Below, in pieces: positions 28,735 through 37,131 of a stretch of 64,000 nt of DNA. The notes under the pieces are model-generated. The model saw only the letters and a program-made list of their open reading frames with translations, was not told the DNA's origin and ran no database searches. The position numbers and the translations under genes are program-made. The stretch comes from Marinobacter litoralis (lineage in GTDB: Bacteria > Pseudomonadota > Gammaproteobacteria > Pseudomonadales > Oleiphilaceae), in NCBI RefSeq assembly GCF_003336705.1, contig NZ_QMDL01000002.1, positions 295,262 to 359,261 on the forward strand. The letters are read 5' to 3'. Each line of letters starts with the position of its first letter. Within the stretch, counting starts at the first letter, position 1.

Positions 28735-30120
28735 ATGAGTCGTGCCAAGGATATAGGCACTCTGGCGATTAGTTCAGCTATTGCCGTTTATGTAAGCAAT
28801 CGCTGTTTAAATCTATTACACGGCCCAGACCCACCTATGTCCTACAGCCTCAACGAAATGCTAGCGGCTCCTGAAGCAGATCTACTGTCGCCAATGCTTA
28901 GCCAGCAAGACGATATGTGGACTGCTACATTCCGTGGTCTGACCCTTCATACCGCCCTCCAGCCCATCTACAGCATCGCTCACAAGCGCACGGTTGGCTA
29001 TGAAGCACTGATTCGGGCCTTCGATAACGACAATGCCGCGGTTTTACCGCCACATCTGTTTGACCTGCCCTCTTCCGACGCGGAAAACCTGCTACTCGAT
29101 CGGCTCTGTCGCTATCTGCATGTCCGTAACTACAGCAGCATCAAAGACCAACTGAACTGGCTGTTTTTGAACGTGTCGCCAAGAGTCGTTACCCACGGCA
29201 ACCAGTCAGATTCGTTTTTCGGACAAATTCTTGAGAAGACCGGCCTGCCCGCTCATCGAATCGTTATGGAGATCGTTGAACAGCCCACTGACGACGCGGT
29301 CAAACTAAAAGAAACCGTGGCTTATTACCGAGAACTCGGTTGTCTCACAGCGATCGATGACTTTGGTGCGGGGCACTCCAATTTTGAGCGCATTTGGAAT
29401 CTCTCTCCGGATATAGTGAAGCTAGACCGGTCCTTATTAATGCGGGCCGTTGACGACCAACGCGCCCGGCAAATTCTTAACGGTATTGTATCGCTACTCC
29501 GCCAATCCGGATGTCTTGTTCTGTTAGAGGGTGTTGAGACTCGCGACCAGGTTATGATTGCCATTGATGCGGGGGTCGATTTCGTTCAAGGCTTTTACTT
29601 TCAGCGCCCCAGCACCGATCTGGAGGCAATGGCGCACGCGCCGGCAGATCTCGACGACTTACTTTCGGAATACAAACAAAGAAAACAGGTTAAACAAGAC
29701 CCGACACGCCAACTGGTCAACTATTTCACGACACCCTTTATGCAGGCTACAGAGCGGCTCCTGCAGGGTGTTGGCATCAGCGAAGCCTGTGCCGAACTGA
29801 TCACTCACCCTGTGGTTTCACGCTGCTATCTGGTCGATGCGGACGGGATTCAGATCACCGAGACGCTTCTTGCCAATGGCAGCCCGGCCAAACAGGACCC
29901 TCGTTTCAAACCACTCGAAGACACCGCCAGTGCGGACTGGTGCCGACAGCAATACCTGAGCAAGGCACTTGATCAGCCGGGAAGTTTGCACGTGACAACG
30001 CCCTATTTATGCGTCACCGGCGCTAACATGTGCGTCACCCTCTCGCTTGCCTACGAAGCTCAGGGCAGCTTGAGAGTTCTCTGCTGTGACATCATGAGCA
30101 ACTCGGATCAGATGTTATAA
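28735..30120 (+). CDS. EAL-domain cyclic-di-GMP phosphodiesterase with C-terminal sensory domain
   Basis: A 461-residue cytoplasmic protein. The EAL domain (about 70-315) keeps the catalytic set: QPIYSI, YEALIRAF (EAL at 90-92), LNVSP, EIVEQ, AIDDFGAGHSNFE, DIVKLDRS, LEGVETRDQ and GFYFQRP, so it should hydrolyse cyclic-di-GMP to pGpG. The C-terminal 130 residues (TERLLQGVGISEACAELITH onward) look like the PAS/PDC-type sensor found after EAL in YkuI-like proteins. Start is uncertain: ATG 28735 has an SD-like aggaag at long spacing, and ATG 28837 (MSYSLNEM) is an alternative. It converges with the SLC13 gene (13-bp overlap). Confidence 0.88.
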   Translation: MSRAKDIGTLAISSAIAVYVSNRCLNLLHGPDPPMSYSLNEMLAAPEADLLSPMLSQQDDMWTATFRGLTLHTALQPIYSIAHKRTVGYEALIRAFDNDNAAVLPPHLFDLPSSDAENLLLDRLCRYLHVRNYSSIKDQLNWLFLNVSPRVVTHGNQSDSFFGQILEKTGLPAHRIVMEIVEQPTDDAVKLKETVAYYRELGCLTAIDDFGAGHSNFERIWNLSPDIVKLDRSLLMRAVDDQRARQILNGIVSLLRQSGCLVLLEGVETRDQVMIAIDAGVDFVQGFYFQRPSTDLEAMAHAPADLDDLLSEYKQRKQVKQDPTRQLVNYFTTPFMQATERLLQGVGISEACAELITHPVVSRCYLVDADGIQITETLLANGSPAKQDPRFKPLEDTASADWCRQQYLSKALDQPGSLHVTTPYLCVTGANMCVTLSLAYEAQGSLRVLCCDIMSNSDQML

Positions 30121-31874
30121 ATCAGCGCGATTACGCTTACCGAGACGATCCCTACAAAAATATTCATAGGTAACCCCACCCGCAGAAAGTCGGTAAAACG
30201 ATAGCCTCCGGGCCCGAATACCATCATGTTCGTTTGATAACCTAGCGGGGTCGCAAAGCTCGCTGAGGCAGCCATCATCACAGAGATGATAAAGGGCTCG
30301 TCTGGTACCCCCATGGCCTTCGTCAGCGACAACACAACCGGCACGATCAGCACCGCAGCCGCATTATTGGTGATCACTTCGGTCAGGACAGACACCACCA
30401 AATACACCAAAATCAGAGCCACCAACGGATTACCTTGGCTCAATCCGAACACCGAATCGGCCAGATACCGCGCCGCGCCGGTTTGCTCAAGCGCGCCGCC
30501 CAGCGCGAAGGACGAGGCAATGGTTAACACAACCGGTACATCGACCGCCTTCTGCGCTTGCCCCACCGAGCAACAGCCCGCTGCAATCATCAAAAACGCC
30601 CCTACCAGCGCGGCATTAAGCATCGTCATAACGCCGCAGGCTGCGAGGCCCACCAGCACCAGCAGAATCGCCCAAGACAACCAGGCCCGGTCGTGTCGAG
30701 GAGCCTCGGTTTCCAAATCGTTAATCAACAGAAAATCTTTGTTGTAACGCTGACGACTCACAAATGCAGGGCGGGCTTCCAACAGCAACACATCGCCGGG
30801 GCGCAGCCTTATGTTGCCCAGATTACCCGGCACCCTTTCACCGCCCCGGGCTACCGCTAACACCACCGCACCGTAACGATCCCGCACCCGGGCATCGCGA
30901 ATGGTCTGCCCGAGCACATCACATTGGGGTGAGAGCACCGCCTCAACCAGCCGCCGTTCAGCCCGATCTTTACTGAGCGCCGGTTCATCATCGTGCACGG
31001 AGGGCACAATGCCATTGATCCGGAGCAAATCGGATATCGCCTGAGTGTCGCCGGCAAACACCAACCGGTCCCCACCCCGCAACCGTTCTTCAGAGGACAC
31101 AGCGGTAACAACGCTTCCGTCGCGCTCGATTTCGACCAGATAAAGCCGTTCAAGCTCCCGCAGACCAGCCTCACCCACCGACTTGCCAACCAAAGGGCCA
31201 TTGGCGGCAACCGCCACTTCAAGGGTAAATTCTTTGACCGAACCGAATTTTTGCAAATCCTTCCTTTCAGGCAGGAATCGCGGCAGGAACACCAGCATCG
31301 CCAACACACCAATAGCCGCCACCGGCAGCCCGACTTGAGTGATCGCGAAAATGGAAAACCCGTCACTGCCGGTTAACTGCTGATACTGGCCATTGACGAC
31401 AAGATTGGTACTGGTGCCAATCATGGTCAGCGTGCCGCCTAAAATAGCGGCATAACTCAGGGGGATCATCAGCTTAGAAGGGGCAACACCAATCTTCCGC
31501 GACCAGCCATGGACAGCAGGAATCATAGTGGCGACCACTGGCGTGTTATTCAGGAAGCCACTAAGCAAAGTAACCGGCAACGCGATACGGGCCTGGGCTG
31601 CCCGAACAGTTTTGGGTTTGCCAAGAATATAGCGAACAAGCAGATCGACGCCTCCGGAGTGGTGAACTCCCGAGGCAACGACAAACAAAGCAACAACGGT
31701 GATCAGACCAGGGTTACTAAACCCGATCAACGCTTGTTCGTGACTGAGAATACCGGTCGCACTGAGTAAGACCAGCACCGCCAACATCACCAAGTGCGGC
31801 GCAAAACGCCCCGACACCATCAGAGCCAGTGCAGCACCCGCCAAAAATAGAGAAAACCAGCCTTCCCAATCCAT
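30108..31874 (-). CDS. SLC13/DASS-family permease with two RCK_C domains
   Basis: A 588-residue membrane protein, probably a Na+-coupled anion (dicarboxylate or sulfate) transporter. N-terminal helices include the LSATGILSHEQALIGFSNPGL start, SGFLNNTPVVATMIP and SYAAILGGTLTMIGTSTNLV (DASS signature). A cytoplasmic insert of two TrkA-C/RCK_C domains follows (about 215-290 and 310-378), then a second helical half with ITNNAAAVLIVP and ASASFATPLGYQTN. The two-RCK layout matches YbhI/CitT-relatives annotated as SLC13 permeases. Substrate is not readable. Convergent with the EAL gene. Confidence 0.92.
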   Translation of the reverse strand: MDWEGWFSLFLAGAALALMVSGRFAPHLVMLAVLVLLSATGILSHEQALIGFSNPGLITVVALFVVASGVHHSGGVDLLVRYILGKPKTVRAAQARIALPVTLLSGFLNNTPVVATMIPAVHGWSRKIGVAPSKLMIPLSYAAILGGTLTMIGTSTNLVVNGQYQQLTGSDGFSIFAITQVGLPVAAIGVLAMLVFLPRFLPERKDLQKFGSVKEFTLEVAVAANGPLVGKSVGEAGLRELERLYLVEIERDGSVVTAVSSEERLRGGDRLVFAGDTQAISDLLRINGIVPSVHDDEPALSKDRAERRLVEAVLSPQCDVLGQTIRDARVRDRYGAVVLAVARGGERVPGNLGNIRLRPGDVLLLEARPAFVSRQRYNKDFLLINDLETEAPRHDRAWLSWAILLVLVGLAACGVMTMLNAALVGAFLMIAAGCCSVGQAQKAVDVPVVLTIASSFALGGALEQTGAARYLADSVFGLSQGNPLVALILVYLVVSVLTEVITNNAAAVLIVPVVLSLTKAMGVPDEPFIISVMMAASASFATPLGYQTNMMVFGPGGYRFTDFLRVGLPMNIFVGIVSVSVIALIYNI

Positions 31875-31970
31875 AAGCCTGTCTGTTCCACCCGGAAAAC
31901 AGACAGGATAACGAGTCAGACAAAAACTTAAAAAGAATAAGGAGAGCTTTTAATAGCCCAAAAAGGCATA

Positions 31971-33866
31971 TCAACCTGCTACGTCGGCCATATTACCGTA
32001 GGCTTCCAACCAGGCTTTTCGATCTGATGCGCGCTTTTTACCCAGCAGCATGTCCATGCACTCATCGGTGTCGTCACCCTCTTCCAAGGTGAGCATCACC
32101 AAACGGCGGGTATCCGGAGCCATGGTAGTTTCTCGCAGCTGCAGCGGGTTCATTTCACCCAACCCTTTAAACCGCGTCACCTGCAGCTTACCTTTGCGGT
32201 TCTCTGCGGCCAACCGGTCAATAATGCCCTGCTTTTCGTGTTCGTCCAGAGCGTAGAAAGTTTCCTTGCCCAGATCGACCCGATACAGCGGCGGCATTGC
32301 CACAAAAACATGGCCAGCACTGACCAACGGCCTGAAATGCTTCACAAACAGCGCACACAACAGCGTGGCAATGTGCAGCCCATCGGAGTCCGCATCGGCA
32401 AGAATGCAGACTTTGTTGTAACGCAAACCGGTTAAGTCCTCCGAGCCCGGGTCCACGCCAATCGCTACCGCAATATCATGAACTTCTTGCGAGGCAAGAA
32501 TCTCACCGGAATCGACCTCCCATGTGTTCAGAATCTTACCTCGCAGAGGCATCACGGCCTGAAATTCCCGGTCACGAGCTTGCTTCGCGGAACCTCCGGC
32601 CGAATCCCCCTCGACCAGGAACAGTTCTGAACGATTGGTATCCGAGCCCGAACAGTCCGCCAGCTTTCCGGGCAAGGCCGGGCCAGACGTGACTTTTTTG
32701 CGAGCCACTTTTTTACTCGCTCGCAACCGACGTTGGGCATTGCTGATAAACAACTCCGCCAACACTTCAGCCACATCGGTATGCTGATTCAGCCACAGGC
32801 TGAACGCATCTTTGACCACACCGGACACAAAAGCCGCAGCTTCACGCGAAGACAGACGCTCTTTTGTCTGGCCTGAAAACTGGGGCTCCTGCATTTTGAA
32901 CGACAATACGTATGCAACCCGCTCCCAGATATCTTCCGGCGACAGCTTAACGCCACGAGGCAGGAGATTTCGGAATTCACAAAAATCTCGCATGGCCTCC
33001 AACATACCGGTGCGGAGCCCGTTCACGTGGGTTCCACCTTGCGCGGTAGGTATCAGGTTAACGTAGCTTTCCTGAACGGCATCACCGCCCTCCGGCAGCC
33101 ACTGTATGGCCCAGTCAACCGCTTCCTGATTACCGGAAAAACTGCCGGTGAACGGGTCCAGCGGCACCGCTTCGATATCCGCCAATGCGGTGCGCAGATA
33201 ATCCCGAAGACCATCTTCATACAGCCATTCGTCTTTCTCGCCGGTTTTTTCCTGCACGAATATGACGGTCAGACCCGGGCACAGCACCGCTTTTGCGCGC
33301 AGATTATGGCGCAGGCGGCTGACCGAGAAGTTGGGGCTGTCGAAATACTTGGGGTCCGGTGAAAACCGAAGCCGCGTACCCGTATTGCGCTTGCCTACCG
33401 TGTCAATGACTTCGAGCTCGGTGGCTTTCTCACCGTTTTCGAAGGTCATTCGGTGAACCTGACTGTCCCGGCGAATGGTAACTTCCAGCAAAGTCGACAG
33501 CGCGTTAACCACGGAAACACCCACACCGTGCAAGCCGCCGGAGAAGTTATAGTTTCCTTCCGAGAACTTACCACCTGCGTGCAAGCGCGAAAGGATAAGC
33601 TCAACGCCAGGCACGCCTTCTTCTTTATGGATGTCCACCGGCATGCCACGGCCATCGTCTTCCACGCTTAACGAATTATCGCTATGCAGGATCACCTCTA
33701 TCTTTCGAGCATGCCCAGCCAAGGCCTCATCGACGCTGTTGTCGATCACCTCTTGCGCCAGATGGTTTGGCCTTGATGTATCGGTGTACATTCCCGGGCG
33801 CTTTCGCACCGGATCAAGGCCGCTAAGAACTTCAATGGCATCGGCGTTGTATTGTTGCTGGCTCAT
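31971..33866 (-). CDS. parE: ParE, topoisomerase IV subunit B
   Basis: ATPase subunit of topoisomerase IV. The 631-residue protein has the GHKL domain (EVIDNSVDEALAGHA, DDGRGMPVD, GGLHGVGVSVVNAL), transducer, and TOPRIM domain (LFLVEGDSAGGSAKQARDRE, DADSDGLHI). The C-terminal RFKGLGEMNPLQL is present. Its length separates it from GyrB (about 800 residues with an insert). ParC is at 24251-26545; in Pseudomonas only a few genes lie between them, whereas here yceI, cybB, an EAL gene and a permease intervene. Confidence 0.97.
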   Translation of the reverse strand: MSQQQYNADAIEVLSGLDPVRKRPGMYTDTSRPNHLAQEVIDNSVDEALAGHARKIEVILHSDNSLSVEDDGRGMPVDIHKEEGVPGVELILSRLHAGGKFSEGNYNFSGGLHGVGVSVVNALSTLLEVTIRRDSQVHRMTFENGEKATELEVIDTVGKRNTGTRLRFSPDPKYFDSPNFSVSRLRHNLRAKAVLCPGLTVIFVQEKTGEKDEWLYEDGLRDYLRTALADIEAVPLDPFTGSFSGNQEAVDWAIQWLPEGGDAVQESYVNLIPTAQGGTHVNGLRTGMLEAMRDFCEFRNLLPRGVKLSPEDIWERVAYVLSFKMQEPQFSGQTKERLSSREAAAFVSGVVKDAFSLWLNQHTDVAEVLAELFISNAQRRLRASKKVARKKVTSGPALPGKLADCSGSDTNRSELFLVEGDSAGGSAKQARDREFQAVMPLRGKILNTWEVDSGEILASQEVHDIAVAIGVDPGSEDLTGLRYNKVCILADADSDGLHIATLLCALFVKHFRPLVSAGHVFVAMPPLYRVDLGKETFYALDEHEKQGIIDRLAAENRKGKLQVTRFKGLGEMNPLQLRETTMAPDTRRLVMLTLEEGDDTDECMDMLLGKKRASDRKAWLEAYGNMADVAG

Positions 33867-33960
33867 AGAAAGGGCATAACTCCGAAAATGATCGTTGCGC
33901 CATAGCTTATTGATTGGCGCTGAAAGATCAACGATTGATTTTTAGTCCAAGCAACAGAAC

Positions 33961-34458
33961 TCAGCGCTTAATAGGCTCTATCAGAGGTTGTTCGGTGACA
34001 CCGGTTACTTCAACCCGGCCCCAGTTACCACCGGCTACGGCCAACACGACACACGGCGAGGTGATCACCTGCGCCACCATCATGCCTGGCTCGGGCGCCT
34101 TTAAGTCCATCTGCAGTTTGAGGGTACCATTTTCCTGGCCGACTTCCGCCAACCCAAGGCTATAACCAGCAGTGGGCTTTTGTCCCAGGGTCACGAAGAT
34201 AAGCTGCTCTTGCGCCAAATCAACCTGCCGGATCACGCCGGTCGCCATATTCTGGCCCCGCACCCCTAAAAATGAGTCTAAATCCTTTGTCGAATCGACA
34301 TACGCGACACCCGGGCCGGTCAAACCACAATGGGCAGACTGGGTAATCTGTCGCACCTGAGGCTCCTGCTTAGGTGCTGCGCCTCCAGAGGCTGCGCAGC
34401 CTGTTAACAGCAACAGAATTGCAGGGACTGTGAATAATTTCTGCGAAAAAGAGATCAT
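33961..34458 (-). CDS. Lipoprotein with PrcB-like C-terminal domain
   Basis: A 165-residue lipoprotein: lipobox LLTGC with C21, then a short linker and a beta-rich domain. The segment GQKPTAGYSLGLAEV ... APEPGMMVAQVITSPCVVLAV resembles the PrcB_C domain (protease complex subunit PrcB, known from Treponema dentilisin, where it pairs with a subtilisin-like protease). It overlaps the preceding subtilase lipoprotein gene by 4 bp, so the two are translationally coupled and likely act together at the outer membrane. Whether it is a chaperone, inhibitor or structural subunit is not shown. Confidence 0.78.
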   Translation of the reverse strand: MISFSQKLFTVPAILLLLTGCAASGGAAPKQEPQVRQITQSAHCGLTGPGVAYVDSTKDLDSFLGVRGQNMATGVIRQVDLAQEQLIFVTLGQKPTAGYSLGLAEVGQENGTLKLQMDLKAPEPGMMVAQVITSPCVVLAVAGGNWGRVEVTGVTEQPLIEPIKR

Positions 34459-37043
34459 TGCAATGCCTTTATATTTGAATTCGTGGAGGCTACGCGATCG
34501 CTGGTTTGGATTAGTCGGTAGCCCTTAAACGCGGGTCTGGGCAGAACGTCCGGGCTGGCGGCCGAAATGGTCGGGCGGCTAAACCCGGTGGTCATGCGCA
34601 GACCGTTAATAGATTGCCCCGCCTGAATGGTAACCACCTCTCGCAAACCCGAAACGGGATATTCGGCGCACGCTTCCCCGGACTGGCAGATAAACCCATC
34701 GCCATCGATGTCGGTTCCCGCAACCAAATAATAGTCGCCCGGAGTCGCCTCGCTAAGCATCCGCGGCTCCTCGCCATCGTCCGCCTCAAACTGAAACGAA
34801 TACTGGCCATCTTCCACCGTTGCCGTCACCTGCGCCTCGGCCAGATACACACCTTGCTCGTTTGGCTCGGTACCGACCAGCAACACAAAATGTTTACCCG
34901 CATTCCGGGCTTTCTCATCGGTAATCAACTGGCCAATAACCGGTATGCGCAACTGTTCAGTCACATTGTAGCTCACCACAATGTCACCTCTGGCCGCGAC
35001 ATCAGGGGTCAGCCGATCCCGCAACAAAACGACATCAAGAATTAGCGGCTCCTGGGAGAAGTCCCCATTTACCTGTAACCAGGCAGGATAAGAATCAACC
35101 GAAGCGTCCGTCACCGGCGCGGAGCCATAGACGTTGAGTTCAACCCTCTGGGCCTCAATTCCTTCGTTGCTCAACGACACCACAGCTGGTGACGCAGACA
35201 ATACCGGGCCCGTGAATCCCTGACTGGCTGCCGACACAGCTTTGGCCGCATCCAGCACGCCGTACCCGAGTTGATCCGAGCGTCGCCCCGAATATTCTGT
35301 CAATTCACCACGTTCAAGTAATGCCCTGACATCGCCGTAATTGAGGCCAGACTTTTGCGCTTTCATCATAGCCAGCACGCCGGAAACATGAGGTGCTGCC
35401 ATTGAGGTACCCTGAAGCCCTCGAAAATCCGGCTCGTATTGCCCGGATTTGAGCACCGCACTGGTGCTCCAAATCAGGTCGGCTTCGCCATCGGTATTCG
35501 CATCTCGCCCCGCGTCACCGCCCGGAGCCGCTAAATCTATCCAACTTCCATAGTTTGAATACGACGCCAAGTTGCGGGCGCTGTCTACCGCACTTACGGC
35601 AAGCACGTTCCGGGAAGCTGCCGGATAGGATTTTTCTGAACCGGCTCCATTGCCCGCCGCAGCGACAAAGAGCATGCCTTTATCTACGCCCGCAGCAATG
35701 ACCGATTCCAACTGGGGTATCTCCGGCAATCCCCCCAAGCTCATATTGACAATTTGGGCTCTTGGCGGTTGCCCGCTGCTGCCATTTACCAGCCAGGCGA
35801 TGGCATCAATCAAGTCGGCGGAGGAACCGGTACCCCCTTCGCCCAGCACCCGCACTGGCAGCAAGTTAGCCCCAAAAGCAACGCCACCACTGCCCTTGTT
35901 ATCAATAACAGACGCAATCGTTCCCGCTACGTGAGTACCGTGATAGACATTGCCACCTATACTGCTCCCCGGATCTCTAGGGTCACTGTCGTTCTCGACA
36001 AAGTCCCGGCCTGCTACCACATTCCTGTCCAAATCCGGGTGCCAATTTGACGAACCTTGCTTCCGGAACAACCCGGTATCCAACACCGCCACGTTCACGC
36101 CAGCACCGCCACCAGGCTCAATCTGCCAGGCAACCGGGCCATTAATGATCTCGTAATGCCATTGCTTGGAGTACAGCGGCTCACCAACCGGGGACTGGCT
36201 ACGCATCTGATAATTAGGAACAACCGACTCTACGTTTGGCTGCTCTCGGAGTGCTCGAATCCAGGCAAGCGTATCCGGCGATTTCTGACCTCCCGCCATC
36301 GCGCGTGCGTTGGTTGGCATTGCGCGCAACCAAGTACGCTTGCCCAGCTTCCGAGCCGGGGCACCACGTTGCGCCCCCTTGACAGAGACCTGCTCGGACG
36401 CAGCAGCAGACTCGTTCAACGTGACAATCGCTTCGCCTTCCACAAATCCATGATCTGGCCATTCGTAAGCGGCATTTTGTTGCGCGGTTCCTGCGGTTTT
36501 CAAAAGCACATAACGAGCCGGCATATCACCAACGCTCCGCACCACCACTTGATAGTCGCCAGCTTGCCCGGCATTTAAACGAAACTGCGCGGTTTCGTCC
36601 CGGCCGGATGTTCGTATCGGTGGATAACCTTCCACCTGTAATTCAAGAGCCACATCAAGCCCGCAGGTCCCGAAACTCTTGAGTACAACCGTTTCACCAA
36701 CGGCCAAAGGCACCGAAAAGGTATCGCTCGGGTCTAACTCGTAATCCTGTGCCTGACAGGCCCTGGCGGGAGCCGGGTACGTACCCGCGTTCGGGCTCAC
36801 ATACCCTGCAAGAACAAAACTGGCCGGTAGCTTTTGTTCAGCCGCAGCTGGAGACGCACCCTCTCGGCGCAGTTGATCCATGGTGTCCTGATCAATGCGA
36901 CTGTTCGCCTCGATAGAGATGGCACCTGACAGCGGGCTAACAAAGCCTTGAGGCGCCTCTATGTCCGAGCGACTCGAATCACTGCAGCCGGCCAGCACCA
37001 CCATCCATGGTGATAATACAAAAAACGCAATTAAAGCTCTCAC
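34455..37043 (-). CDS. Subtilisin-like (S8) serine protease lipoprotein
   Basis: An 862-residue exported protease with lipobox LAGC (C20). In order: a prepeptidase C-like beta domain (about 95-185, FSVPLAVGETVVLKSFG), a propeptide-like region (about 200-285), and the S8 domain with catalytic Asp322 (VLDTG), His371 (HGTHVAG), oxyanion Asn465 (AAAGNG) and Ser547 (GTSMAAPHVSG). About 270 further residues hold two beta-sandwich repeats (including DIDGDGFICQSGE, a possible Ca2+ loop). The stop overlaps the PrcB-like lipoprotein by 4 bp. No parallel in the Pseudomonas synteny block, so it is an accessory gene. Confidence 0.92.
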   Translation of the reverse strand: MRALIAFFVLSPWMVVLAGCSDSSRSDIEAPQGFVSPLSGAISIEANSRIDQDTMDQLRREGASPAAAEQKLPASFVLAGYVSPNAGTYPAPARACQAQDYELDPSDTFSVPLAVGETVVLKSFGTCGLDVALELQVEGYPPIRTSGRDETAQFRLNAGQAGDYQVVVRSVGDMPARYVLLKTAGTAQQNAAYEWPDHGFVEGEAIVTLNESAAASEQVSVKGAQRGAPARKLGKRTWLRAMPTNARAMAGGQKSPDTLAWIRALREQPNVESVVPNYQMRSQSPVGEPLYSKQWHYEIINGPVAWQIEPGGGAGVNVAVLDTGLFRKQGSSNWHPDLDRNVVAGRDFVENDSDPRDPGSSIGGNVYHGTHVAGTIASVIDNKGSGGVAFGANLLPVRVLGEGGTGSSADLIDAIAWLVNGSSGQPPRAQIVNMSLGGLPEIPQLESVIAAGVDKGMLFVAAAGNGAGSEKSYPAASRNVLAVSAVDSARNLASYSNYGSWIDLAAPGGDAGRDANTDGEADLIWSTSAVLKSGQYEPDFRGLQGTSMAAPHVSGVLAMMKAQKSGLNYGDVRALLERGELTEYSGRRSDQLGYGVLDAAKAVSAASQGFTGPVLSASPAVVSLSNEGIEAQRVELNVYGSAPVTDASVDSYPAWLQVNGDFSQEPLILDVVLLRDRLTPDVAARGDIVVSYNVTEQLRIPVIGQLITDEKARNAGKHFVLLVGTEPNEQGVYLAEAQVTATVEDGQYSFQFEADDGEEPRMLSEATPGDYYLVAGTDIDGDGFICQSGEACAEYPVSGLREVVTIQAGQSINGLRMTTGFSRPTISAASPDVLPRPAFKGYRLIQTSDRVASTNSNIKALQ

Positions 37044-37084
37044 GAGTGCTCCATCAGTCTAGAGATTGCCGGACTCTCAAACAA

Positions 37085-37118
37085 AAAAACCCGCGGAGCA
37101 GGACTCTCGCGGGTTTTT
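37085..37118. terminator. Bidirectional-type terminator between TRAP operon and S8 protease gene
   Basis: AAAAACCCGCG (37085-37095) pairs with CGCGGGTTTTT (37108-37118). The minus-strand T-run ends the TRAP operon; it lies 14 bp past the permease stop and just upstream of the protease start. Confidence 0.85.
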
Positions 37119-37131
37119 GAATCCGATGCTT

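Noticed and set aside
36996..37014. CACCATCCATGGTG, which resembles the hairpin of the palindromic element core.
   Set aside because: It encodes the signal peptide of the S8 lipoprotein and has no arms or rest of the core, so it is coincidence.
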